Source: Bacteroidales bacterium (GTDB taxonomy: Bacteria; Bacteroidota; Bacteroidia; Bacteroidales; F082). Taken from it: a stretch of 64,000 nucleotides of DNA. Below the pieces are notes generated by a model that searched no databases, was not told the DNA's origin, and worked only from the letters and a program-made list of their open reading frames with translations. The stretch covers positions 9,738 to 73,737 of the forward strand of contig JAEEII010000066.1 in the NCBI GenBank assembly GCA_016281295.1, in the 5' to 3' direction. The position numbers were made by a program, and so were the translations under genes. This document shows, one piece after another, positions 34,498-42,624 of the stretch (position 1 is the stretch's first letter; every line of letters starts with the position of its first letter).

Positions 34498-37089
34498 TTA
34501 TCGAATCACCGACAGTTTCTTGGTAGTTTCACCGTTTGCGGTGATGACTCTGACCATGTAAAGGCCTGATTCGACATCGCTGAGGTTAATCACGGTGCTA
34601 TTGCCTTGGCAACGGCTGCTGTGAACCATTTGTCCCACCGTGTTATAGACCATCACTTCCTGAAGCTCATCGCCTTCGATGGTGAAGCTGTCCTTGGTAG
34701 GATTCGGGAACAAGTTGACGTTATGAGCGACGGACTCACCCAATCCTGTAGGATCGAAATAAGCAGTGACATAGAACTGGTTGGGGTCATTAACCCAGGC
34801 AGCGGGAGCGGAATAGCATTCGATGCTATGGTAATAAGCCACCACCTTGTAATTATAATAGCCCTCTTGAGTCAAACCAGCGTCCGTATAATTGGTTGCT
34901 GAGGATCCAGCGGTCTTGATCTTCACATAATCCTCATCATTCGCACCTTTGCGGTAGATATAGAAACCAGAGAGGCCATCGGAGACTTCAGGTCTTTCCC
35001 ACACCACTTTGAGCTTATGCTGAGGTGTTACTTCCACATCCAAATTGGTAGCAGGATAGCAGCCATCACCAGCATTAGCGCAGGATTCGTTGGATGCCTC
35101 CATGTTTTCACCACCCAAGCTGAGGAAGACCACATAATAGCAGTGGCCACCCATAGGAGCGTTATGATCCACAAAAGAGGTACCCTCAATCACTGTATGG
35201 TTCAAAATACCATCACGATAGACGTTATAGCCATAACCTTCCTCTGCGACACCATTCCAGGAGACGTTGATGTCGTTGGGATTGTTCTCGTCACGAACTG
35301 CCACCAAGTTAGTCGGCACGCTGACGCCTTGTGGATTGCCACAACCGTTATTCGTACTGAAAATCACGCCTTCTGCGAGGTCGTTTGAAGAGCCCGAGAA
35401 CGTGAAGACCGAGTTATTTTGAGAATCTTTCAGGATGATATTCATGCTTGGCACTTCAGCGGTAGGAGCATTCCAGACAAAGAAGACGTGACCGATTGGA
35501 AGGCTTACAGGCACGGAAGCGGGGCTTGAGGAGGTAGTGGTGCAGGTTTTGATTTCGGTGCCAGCGGCGTTGCAAATCGTCACCGAGCCACCACGCCAGC
35601 CTTGAGCATGGGTAGAAGTCATCATGAGCGTCCAATTGCAGGTTGGTCCAAAGCCCACAGGATCAGAATGGTTGATCTTGCCATGGGCACCATTGCTGAC
35701 TGCATAGACATGATAGGTGAAATAATCATAACGGGGAACCTCGTTGTCAACGTAAGTCATCGTCGCACCAGGATTGGCATTCGGGAGGGTAGCGATCACT
35801 TCATTGTTACGCATGACGACGATATGGTCGATACCACTAAGGTTCTGGTTGTTCAGGTTCTTGGTAGGATTGACCCAAGTCAAGGTGGCGCTCAATTCGG
35901 TGTCAGAGGCGGGGGTCACGGTGAGGTTGGTAGGATTCTGAGGGGTGTTATTGTAAATCTCGGCGGGGACAAAGTTGAAGATAGCGCCGTCGTTCACATG
36001 GTAATCTTGGGTTTCAAAGGTGAACCAGTCATCACCGCTGCCGCTCCAGCCCCAGTTGAAGTGGTAGAAGTCATTGTCATTATAACCATCAAGCACGAAA
36101 GCGTGGCCGTAAGGAGCACCTTCCTCCGTACCGGAATAAAGCAGAGGCCAGCCCATATCCAAAGACTCTTTCACTTTCTGAGCCCAGACAGCGGCACCAA
36201 AATTCGCTCTTCTCTGATACGCAGCTTGATTGGTATATCTGAAATAGGTAGAGATCACCTGTGAGGCTAACAGGCTGTTCGAGCCAGAGCCGTCATAATC
36301 CCAGTCCATATCCACAGCGACAGCGCAATGGAACATCAGGGTAGCCACAGCGTCAATCTCAACTTGTGGAGAAGATGAGTTAATGCTCACGGGCATGTTA
36401 TCCCAGTCGTAGGTGGTGGCGCCAAAGTTAGCGGTCAAGGTATGTGAGGGGACACCGCCAGGAGTGGGGTGAGCTTGAGAGGTATAGGTGTGAGAGCCTT
36501 GACCCTGAAGCGGGTGATTCCAACGTTTCATAATCTGAGCCATGGCAGTAGCCACGCAGCCCACATAAAAATGGCCTCCTGAGCCGCCAGCGTATGCGGG
36601 GCAATAGTAGTTATAGGGATATTTCTGGTCCCATTTGGTCTGGCAGAGGTAATCCACGCCACGACCACCGTTTTTCGACATCAAACGGCCTTCATTCAAA
36701 ACCATTTCCCATTCGGCAGCGACATCAGGGGTAGGCATCCCAGTGCTCACCGAATTTCTGCCCTCTTGGATGGTTTTGAGGTAATAAGCCAAACCAGGGT
36801 TAGTGGGATCGAAGACGTTTGAGTTGGAATAACCAATGACAGGGCGGTAGAAGTCATCACCAGAGACGACGACATAACCCTCTTGGCCAATGTTGAATAC
36901 ATAGAATGCGGCATCTCCTTTATCCATTACAGGAGCATAAACGAGTTCGAGGTCAGTGCCTCTTGTTTGCATGGAGGTTTGGGCAAACTGTTGTCCAACC
37001 ATTTTAGCCTTATTGACATCCACCGGGCCGGCAGTCAAAAAGCCGACACCGAGCATCAAGGCTAACATACTGAGTAAGTACTTTTTCAT
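34498..37089 (-). CDS. C10-family (streptopain-like) cysteine peptidase with type IX sorting domain
   Basis: Secreted papain-fold protease of 863 residues. Order: signal peptide (1-20); Spi/propeptide-like region to about 140; catalytic domain with the nucleophile in HFYVGCVATAMAQ (Cys178) and the base in APYGHAFVLDGY (His329), followed by FNWGWSGSGDDWF; then Fn3-like domains (about 395-470, 600-670 and 690-765); and a C-terminal sorting domain beginning NVNLFPNPTKDSFTIEG with VYNTVGQMV and GLYMVRVITANGETTKKLSV, which directs export by the type IX system and surface attachment. Homologues include interpain A of Prevotella and SpeB of Streptococcus. It should degrade extracellular protein and, by analogy, host proteins. 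Confidence 0.93.
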   Translation of the reverse strand: MKKYLLSMLALMLGVGFLTAGPVDVNKAKMVGQQFAQTSMQTRGTDLELVYAPVMDKGDAAFYVFNIGQEGYVVVSGDDFYRPVIGYSNSNVFDPTNPGLAYYLKTIQEGRNSVSTGMPTPDVAAEWEMVLNEGRLMSKNGGRGVDYLCQTKWDQKYPYNYYCPAYAGGSGGHFYVGCVATAMAQIMKRWNHPLQGQGSHTYTSQAHPTPGGVPSHTLTANFGATTYDWDNMPVSINSSSPQVEIDAVATLMFHCAVAVDMDWDYDGSGSNSLLASQVISTYFRYTNQAAYQRRANFGAAVWAQKVKESLDMGWPLLYSGTEEGAPYGHAFVLDGYNDNDFYHFNWGWSGSGDDWFTFETQDYHVNDGAIFNFVPAEIYNNTPQNPTNLTVTPASDTELSATLTWVNPTKNLNNQNLSGIDHIVVMRNNEVIATLPNANPGATMTYVDNEVPRYDYFTYHVYAVSNGAHGKINHSDPVGFGPTCNWTLMMTSTHAQGWRGGSVTICNAAGTEIKTCTTTSSSPASVPVSLPIGHVFFVWNAPTAEVPSMNIILKDSQNNSVFTFSGSSNDLAEGVIFSTNNGCGNPQGVSVPTNLVAVRDENNPNDINVSWNGVAEEGYGYNVYRDGILNHTVIEGTSFVDHNAPMGGHCYYVVFLSLGGENMEASNESCANAGDGCYPATNLDVEVTPQHKLKVVWERPEVSDGLSGFYIYRKGANDEDYVKIKTAGSSATNYTDAGLTQEGYYNYKVVAYYHSIECYSAPAAWVNDPNQFYVTAYFDPTGLGESVAHNVNLFPNPTKDSFTIEGDELQEVMVYNTVGQMVHSSRCQGNSTVINLSDVESGLYMVRVITANGETTKKLSVIR

Positions 37090-37141
37090 ATTAGAAATTT
37101 AGTTTAATTAGAAATATTTCCTTTAGCTTGAAAAAAACGGA

Positions 37142-37149
37142 CAAATTTA
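37142..37149 (-). promoter_or_regulatory. -7 promoter element for the C10 protease gene
   Basis: TAAATTTG on the minus strand, 52 bases before the ATG at 37089. Confidence 0.55.
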
Positions 37150-37188
37150 GCGAAAAAAAACGTAGCTCGCCATAAAATAAGGTGATTT

Positions 37189-38457
37189 TTATGTTTTTTG
37201 CTCTTTTTTCTTGGCGGCAGGGAATAAGATATTATTCAAAATCAACCGATATCCAGGAGAATTCGGGCACATGTCCAACTCCGTTGGCGGGTCACCCACG
37301 ATATGTCTGTAATCTTCAGGATCATGTCCTCCCAGGAAGGTCCAGAAGCCATTCCCGAAATTACCATGGATGTAACGGTCTTCATCGAAAGCCGCATTGT
37401 CGCCCAGCACAATGACACTGGGTTTGACGTAAGCTTTTCTGAAGGCTGTGGTCTGCCCCATGAAGCCTTTGATGAGGCGTTCATGACACTGGGTCAGCAT
37501 GGTAGGCACGGGATCCCATTTGGCTGAGAAGTCGAACAACAGGAAGAAATCGTTACTTTCCTTCACGGTACGAGCCCGTTCCACAGGCACATCGATATTA
37601 GAGACTTCATATTCCTGAGGGTTAATAGACACAGAGAAGTCGGTGAATGCGAAGCAGTTATCATAGTTCAAGCGCTGAGGATCACCAGGATGGATTGGAT
37701 CCCCGTCGAACATATAGTCACAGATGTCGAGTCCTTCAGCGGCAAGAGCGATGTCATAGCTGTCGGGAGCGGAACACATGGCAAACATATAACCACCTCC
37801 TGCGACAAATTCGCGGATTTTTTTGGCCACGGCCAGCTTCAGCTGTGAGACTTTTGAGAATCCCCAACGCTCAGCGGTGGCTTGTTGCAGTTTCACATCC
37901 TCCTGATACCAAGGGTAGTTATGGTATCTAGCCCAGAACTTCCCATATTGCCCCGTGAAGTCTTCATGATGCAGGTGCAGCCAGTCATAGGAAGGCAGCA
38001 TCCCTTGCAACACCTCGTCATCGTAAAGCACATCGTAAGGAATCTCGGCGTAGGTGAGCACCAGTGTCACCGCATCATCCCATGGAAGGGAGTTCTTGGG
38101 GGCATATACCGCCACCTTCGGCACTTTTTGCAGCTTCATCTCGTCCATGTTGACCCCAGGGTCGGCAATCTGAGCCAAAATGGCATCCGCTTGGGCATCC
38201 GCGATGACCTGATACGACACACTGCGCATCTTGCATTCTTTCTCAAACATCTCGTGATAGGGAATCAAGTAACTGCCCCCCTTATAATTCAACAGCCAGC
38301 TGATTTCCACCTCGCGTTGCAAGACAAAATAGGCTACGCCGTATGCTTTCAGATGGTTTGTCTGCGTGTTATCCATCGGAATCAACAGATACGCCGCACG
38401 ACTTGGCAACGCCATCGCCATAAACAAGCCAACCAACAAAATGACAATCTTTCTCAT
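37189..38457 (-). CDS. Conserved exported Bacteroidales protein (often labelled asparagine synthetase B)
   Basis: A 422-residue protein with a signal peptide (1-21, cleaved near SRA-AYL). I recognise the family from Bacteroidales, where it is commonly annotated as asparagine synthetase B, but the sequence has neither the N-terminal nucleophile Cys2 of class II glutamine amidotransferases nor the SGGxDS pyrophosphatase loop, and it is exported, so that label is almost certainly wrong. Visible traits are alternating strand/helix sequence, YDWLHLHHEDFTGQYGKFWA, FVAGGGYMFAMCSAPDSYDIALAAEG (compatible with a class I amidotransferase/ThuA-like fold) and WTFLGGHDPEDYRHIVGDPP. The very C-terminus is strongly basic. 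Biochemical function is unknown. Confidence 0.8.
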   Translation of the reverse strand: MRKIVILLVGLFMAMALPSRAAYLLIPMDNTQTNHLKAYGVAYFVLQREVEISWLLNYKGGSYLIPYHEMFEKECKMRSVSYQVIADAQADAILAQIADPGVNMDEMKLQKVPKVAVYAPKNSLPWDDAVTLVLTYAEIPYDVLYDDEVLQGMLPSYDWLHLHHEDFTGQYGKFWARYHNYPWYQEDVKLQQATAERWGFSKVSQLKLAVAKKIREFVAGGGYMFAMCSAPDSYDIALAAEGLDICDYMFDGDPIHPGDPQRLNYDNCFAFTDFSVSINPQEYEVSNIDVPVERARTVKESNDFFLLFDFSAKWDPVPTMLTQCHERLIKGFMGQTTAFRKAYVKPSVIVLGDNAAFDEDRYIHGNFGNGFWTFLGGHDPEDYRHIVGDPPTELDMCPNSPGYRLILNNILFPAAKKKEQKT

Positions 38458-38483
38458 GAATCTGTCTATTACAAAATAACTTG

Positions 38484-38491
38484 CAAAGTTA
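38484..38491 (-). promoter_or_regulatory. -7 promoter element for the exported protein gene
   Basis: TAACTTTG on the minus strand followed by CA, 27 bases before the ATG at 38457. Confidence 0.6.
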
Positions 38492-38545
38492 CATTTTTTC
38501 TCTATTCACCGCATGGATTTTTTTAGTTGTTATTATTTTCATAAT

Positions 38546-38578
38546 TTTGTAATATTTCAATCATTTATTATATATTTG
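38546..38578 (+). promoter_or_regulatory. Promoter of the HhH protein gene
   Basis: TTTG at 38546-38549 and TATATTTG at 38571-38578, spacer 21 bases; ATG at 38600. Confidence 0.65.
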
Positions 38579-38599
38579 CAACACCAAATTTCAATTGTC

Positions 38600-39391
38600 A
38601 TGGCTTCCACAAAAAGAAAAATCAACAAAGGACTCATTGTTCTCAACAAAGGAGAACGCATCGCCGTCATCAGCCTTCTCTCAATGATTGTTATCTTATT
38701 AGGTTTCAGCATCTTTCGTCCAATGATAAAGCTCTCAAGAAAAGATATGATGGCCTTTCACCGACTGGATTCCCTGTTGGCGGTACAAGATGCCCTTCTA
38801 CGGCAGCAAGAACAACAGCAGTCACTACAAGAGTCTAAAACTCCTGACAACATAACATATAACAAAAAACAGGAACCAAATGAAAAGACCTACTATCACA
38901 ACTATACCGAGACAAAGCCCCAGCAATTTCAACATAAGAAACCGCACAAAGAATCCCGCACCGCATCCGAAACCACCCATCATGCCACTCAAAAAGTGCC
39001 CCTGGCTCCTATTGATATCAACCAAGCCGATTCAACGGAACTACTTGCGCTTCCACAAATCGGGGCCACCATGGCCAGTCGCATCCACCGCTACCGCAAC
39101 CGTCTTGGCGGTTTTGTCTCCATGGAACAACTTTTTGAAATCAAAGGCATGGACACTGCGAGATTCGAGACCGTCAAACCATATATCACAATCAATATCA
39201 AAGAATTACAAACCATCAACGTCAACCAAGATGAGTTCAAGACGTTACTCCGTCATCCTTATCTTGAATACGAACAGGTGAAAGCCATTGTAAACCATCG
39301 GGAGCGTAAGGGAATGATTACCAGCTGGAAACAGCTAAGGGAAATCATCGGCGAGGTGAATCCCTTGTTGGAGCGATACCTTGTTTTTTGA
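38600..39391 (+). CDS. ComEA-like helix-hairpin-helix protein, membrane anchored
   Basis: A 263-residue protein with one membrane helix near 20-38 (ERIAVISLLSMIVILLGFSI), a low-complexity Gln/Lys/His/Thr-rich linker (about 60-130), and two helix-hairpin-helix units: IDINQADSTELLALPQIGAT followed by RIHRYRNRLGGFVSMEQLFEI, and a second INVNQDEFKTLLRHPYLEYE with VKAIVNHRERKG. This is the layout of ComEA/competence-type DNA-binding proteins, with DNA presumably bound on the periplasmic side. Whether it serves DNA uptake here is unproven; no other competence gene is in view. The ATG at 38600 is preferred, since an upstream extension would cross the promoter. Confidence 0.85.
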   Translation: MASTKRKINKGLIVLNKGERIAVISLLSMIVILLGFSIFRPMIKLSRKDMMAFHRLDSLLAVQDALLRQQEQQQSLQESKTPDNITYNKKQEPNEKTYYHNYTETKPQQFQHKKPHKESRTASETTHHATQKVPLAPIDINQADSTELLALPQIGATMASRIHRYRNRLGGFVSMEQLFEIKGMDTARFETVKPYITINIKELQTINVNQDEFKTLLRHPYLEYEQVKAIVNHRERKGMITSWKQLREIIGEVNPLLERYLVF

Positions 39392-39400
39392 GGTTAGAAG

Positions 39401-39504
39401 AACCCCGTTAATAGTTAGAGGAACCCCGTTTGAGGTTTGAGAAATCCCGTTTGAGGTTTGAGGAACCCCGTTTGAGGTTTGAGAAACCCCGCTTGAGGTA
39501 AAGG
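39401..39504 (+). repeat. 21-bp tandem repeat, five units
   Basis: Units beginning AACCCCG or AATCCCG start at 39401, 39422, 39443, 39464 and 39485; the middle ones read AACCCCGTTTGAGGTTTGAG. The series runs directly into the composite element at 39505. Confidence 0.85.
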
Positions 39505-39590
39505 TACCCCGTTAGGGGTTAAAGCTCGGTAGAACAGAACCAGGGTAGTACGCTCCCCCTCTCCGCCATGGAAAGGGGGCTGGGGGGTGA
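39505..39590 (+). repeat. Composite palindromic repeat, copy B
   Basis: TACCCCGTTAGGGGTTAAA then GCTCGGTAGAA (39505-39534), and the second palindrome with arms CCCCCTCTCC (39555-39564) and GGAAAGGGGG (39570-39579) followed by GGGGGGTGAGG. It is homologous to 18501-18585 and, in its first half, to the array at 62262. It lies between convergent genes. Confidence 0.75.
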
Positions 39591-39624
39591 GGCACTCTAT
39601 TATCAAGCAAGTTTGAGCAAAGGG

Positions 39625-40959
39625 TCAAATGAGTCCCGTGACGAAGATTACGGCGATGGCAACGGGAGCCAAGTACTTGATAATAAAGAAAATGGCACTC
39701 TTAATAGAGAGTTTCAGTTTCCCTTCGTTGGTGATTTCGGCATCAAACTCTTTCTTACCCATAATCCAACCCACAAAGATGACGATGAACAAAGCGCCAA
39801 GAGGAAGCAAGATTTTGGCGGAGAGGAAATCGAGGCTGTCGAAGAAGGAAAGGCCACCAATGGTGAATCCGCTACCGTCTTTGAGGCTCAAAGAGGCAAA
39901 CACACCAACCGCCATGCAGCCCAGCGATGCGAGAACCGTGGCCCATCGACGGGAAAGGTGAAGCTCCTCCACCAGATAGGCAACAATCACCTCCAGCAAA
40001 GAGATGGTGGAAGTCAAGGCAGCCACGGCAAGCAGCACGAAGAAGATGATACAGAAGAAATATCCCCCTGACATCTGGTTGAAAATCATAGGCAGTGTGT
40101 TGAATACCAACCCCATACCTGCTGTTGGTTGGATGCCAAATGAGAAAGCCGCTGGAAAAATCACGATGCCAGCCAGCACGGCCACCAGAGTGTCGGCCAG
40201 CGTAACCGACAAGGCTGTGGTGGTCATATTGTCGTCTTTCCGGATATAAGATCCGTAGGTAATCAGCACTCCCATTCCCATGCTGAGGGAGAAGAACGCC
40301 TGGCCTAACGCGCTGATCATCACCGGTCCGGTGATTTTTGAGAAGTCAGGTTTGAACAAGAAACGGAGTCCATCGTTAGCGCCTGGCAAGGTGACAGAAC
40401 GCACACCCAAGACGATGAGAATCACCACTAAAACCGGCATCAGGACCTTGGTATATTTCTCGATACCTTCCGAGACGCCCTTAAACACCACAAAACCAGT
40501 AAGAAGAATAAAGATGCCTTGCCACAAGACGTTTTTCCAACCTATATTATGGAAGGCAGCGAAATCCGCTTCGATGGTAGCGAGATCACGACCATGGAAC
40601 TGGTTTCCAACTGCTTTGATGATATACTCAAGCGTCCAGCCAGCCACCGTGGAGTAGAATGCCATGATGATAAAAGCGCAAAGCACGCCCATATAGCCAA
40701 GGAAAGGCCATCCCGAACGGGGGCGCAGCATCCTGAAAGCTCCAATGGGGTTTTTCTGTGTCCGTCGGCCGATGACAAACTCACTGAGCATCACGGGAAC
40801 GCCGAGGCACAAAACGATAAGGAGATAAACTATCAAGAAAGCCCCTCCTCCGTTGTTGCCCAATTCACAGGGGAAACGGTAGATATTACCCAGTCCCACC
40901 GCAGAACCAGCAGCGGCGGCGATGATTCCTAACTTGGATCCAAAACCATCACGACTCAT
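39625..40959 (-). CDS. Sodium-dependent transporter, NSS (LeuT-like) family
   Basis: A 444-residue membrane protein with 11-12 helices of the neurotransmitter:sodium symporter family, importing an amino acid or related amine with sodium. The first helices carry the hallmark SKLGIIAAAAGSAVGLGNIYRFP and GNNGGGAFLIVYL; further motifs are LGQAFFSLSMGMGVLITYGSY and FVLLAAVAALTSTISLLEV, which hold the sodium and substrate sites in LeuT. The gene begins 26 bases after upp on the same strand and the two are probably cotranscribed. Substrate is unknown. Confidence 0.92.
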   Translation of the reverse strand: MSRDGFGSKLGIIAAAAGSAVGLGNIYRFPCELGNNGGGAFLIVYLLIVLCLGVPVMLSEFVIGRRTQKNPIGAFRMLRPRSGWPFLGYMGVLCAFIIMAFYSTVAGWTLEYIIKAVGNQFHGRDLATIEADFAAFHNIGWKNVLWQGIFILLTGFVVFKGVSEGIEKYTKVLMPVLVVILIVLGVRSVTLPGANDGLRFLFKPDFSKITGPVMISALGQAFFSLSMGMGVLITYGSYIRKDDNMTTTALSVTLADTLVAVLAGIVIFPAAFSFGIQPTAGMGLVFNTLPMIFNQMSGGYFFCIIFFVLLAVAALTSTISLLEVIVAYLVEELHLSRRWATVLASLGCMAVGVFASLSLKDGSGFTIGGLSFFDSLDFLSAKILLPLGALFIVIFVGWIMGKKEFDAEITNEGKLKLSIKSAIFFIIKYLAPVAIAVIFVTGLI

Positions 40960-40985
40960 GATGTAAAGTATTAGGATTTAATAAA

Positions 40986-41648
40986 TTAACTATGTTTCTC
41001 ACCGAAAGCAAGGTCACCAGCGTCGCCCAGACCAGGAACGACGTATGCTCTTGCCGTCAACTCGTCGTCCACTGAGCCCACCCAAATAGTCACGGGTTTA
41101 CGCGACATGCGGCTACGCACATGCTCCAGGCCATCCAACGAGGCTACAGCAACGGCAATATGGATATGCTTAGGCTCCTGATAATCACCCAATAAACCTT
41201 CAATGGTCTTCACAAGCGACTCCCCAGTAGCCAGCAGAGGATCACAGACTACCAACACCCGGCCATCCAAATCAGGCGACGAGAAATACTCCACTCTGAT
41301 CTCCGAGTCGTCATCTTTGTCATACTTTCGATAGGCAGCGATAAAGGCATTGTCGGCATGATCAAACATGTTCAGCATCCCATGATGAAAAGGAAGTCCA
41401 GCACGAAGAATAGTGGCCAACACAGGTTGTTCTGAAAGCACACGTACTTCCTTGACACCCAAAGGAGTAACCACTTCTTTAACTTCATACTCCATGGTCT
41501 TGCTAATCTCGTAAGCCATGATTTCACCAATCCGTTCCAAATTACGACGAAAACGCAAACGATCCTGTTGGATGTTCACGTCACGGATTTCTGACAGCAG
41601 ATGATTGAAAAGGCTGTCTTGATTCTCAAAATTAATAATGTCAACCAT
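40986..41648 (-). CDS. upp: Uracil phosphoribosyltransferase
   Basis: Converts uracil and PRPP to UMP in pyrimidine salvage. The protein is 220 residues from the ATG at 41648; an extension six codons upstream has no family support and would start upstream of the promoter's -7 element. Diagnostic parts are ATILRAGLPFHHGML (uracil-side loop), the PRPP-binding VLVVCDPLLATGESLV and the C-terminal YVVPGLGDAGDLAFG, which recognises uracil. It precedes the NSS transporter gene. Confidence 0.95.
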   Translation of the reverse strand: MVDIINFENQDSLFNHLLSEIRDVNIQQDRLRFRRNLERIGEIMAYEISKTMEYEVKEVVTPLGVKEVRVLSEQPVLATILRAGLPFHHGMLNMFDHADNAFIAAYRKYDKDDDSEIRVEYFSSPDLDGRVLVVCDPLLATGESLVKTIEGLLGDYQEPKHIHIAVAVASLDGLEHVRSRMSRKPVTIWVGSVDDELTARAYVVPGLGDAGDLAFGEKHS

Positions 41649-41665
41649 AATGCAAATGTTTGACA

Positions 41666-41673
41666 CAAAATTA
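41666..41673 (-). promoter_or_regulatory. -7 promoter element for upp
   Basis: TAATTTTG on the minus strand, 17 bases before the ATG at 41648. Confidence 0.6.
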
Positions 41674-41721
41674 CAACAAAATCCAAATAATAAAAAGAAA
41701 AATAGAATTTTTTCTTAACAT

Positions 41722-42624
41722 CTATAGAAATAGGTGATAAGTATAACCGGGATATGACACCACCTCAGCACCAAACCCATGATAAAAACGAGCCAGCTGA
41801 TCATCGTCAGAACCCTCAAAATCCAAAAACATGGGCTGCTGCGAAAAAGACTTAATCACCGAATCAAGCAGAAAAGTCATAGCTTGACAAGCTTTACCGG
41901 CTACACTATTTCCTGAAAAAAGAAAGGTAATACGTTGCTTATATACAAGAAATAAAGCACCACATATAATTTTATCATTATCAATGGATTGAATAGCGTA
42001 AATGAAAGCATTACTTGAAGATAAAGCAACAGCTGACAATTGTTCAAGACGGGCGTATTCTGCATCCCCCCAGTGACTCAGCTTGGCACCGCGGTCTTCA
42101 CGGAAAAGAGACACTATCGGATGCAGTTCATTCAAGGAAACAAAGCGAAGACTATGATTCAAGGATTTCTTTAGATTACGCCTCGTATTTTCATGATAAT
42201 GAGAAAATAAATAATCATAATCATGATTCAAATCGAGCAAATGATTACGATGAAAATCCACGCCCAACATCTCTTTGGGGATAGGGTTATGTTCGTTCAA
42301 TCGAATCTCAATCAAGAGATACTTTTTCGGGATGGCATGCAAGAAAGAGGACGTGGTTTCAGCGGTCACCTGGTAACGGGAAAAAACGCCTAACTGTTGC
42401 ACAAAAAAAGGCTGGCAAAGATAAGGGATAAAGAATTTTCTTTTTCGTGTTATAGGCATGACACTAAGATAGTTATCGCCATCCATCTCAACCAATGCTT
42501 CCCATCCAGGATGCACCACATCGAGATACCACGACCAAGCATAGACAAGCCCGTTGACCGCATGTTCGATGCAATCATCCCAGCGTTTTTTGTCGATTTC
42601 TTCGTATGTAAGATAGGTGATCAT
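41722..42624 (-). CDS. FemAB/GNAT-like acyltransferase
   Basis: A 300-residue cytoplasmic protein. The C-terminal half has GNAT-superfamily character: FSHYHENTRRNLKKSLNHSL (typical of the FemAB/CelD-like branch), then KIICGALFLVYKQRITFLFS, QAMTFLLDSVIKSF and FLDFEGSDDDQLARFYHGFG, close to the end of that fold. It should move an acyl or aminoacyl group to an envelope precursor. Its ATG overlaps the stop codon of the polysaccharide deacetylase gene by four bases (ATGA at 42621-42624), a sign of coupled translation, so the pair probably modifies the same glycan. The substrate is not identifiable. Confidence 0.8.
   Translation of the reverse strand: MITYLTYEEIDKKRWDDCIEHAVNGLVYAWSWYLDVVHPGWEALVEMDGDNYLSVMPITRKRKFFIPYLCQPFFVQQLGVFSRYQVTAETTSSFLHAIPKKYLLIEIRLNEHNPIPKEMLGVDFHRNHLLDLNHDYDYLFSHYHENTRRNLKKSLNHSLRFVSLNELHPIVSLFREDRGAKLSHWGDAEYARLEQLSAVALSSSNAFIYAIQSIDNDKIICGALFLVYKQRITFLFSGNSVAGKACQAMTFLLDSVIKSFSQQPMFLDFEGSDDDQLARFYHGFGAEVVSYPGYTYHLFL

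Noticed and set aside
37189..38457. Asparagine synthetase
   Set aside because: No Cys2 nucleophile, no SGGxDS loop, and a clear signal peptide.
39401..39504. CRISPR-like or coding repeat (minus-strand frame with repeated TGFLKPQ)
   Set aside because: The 21-bp units are contiguous without spacers, and the frame is only a translation of the repeat without start context or composition of a gene.
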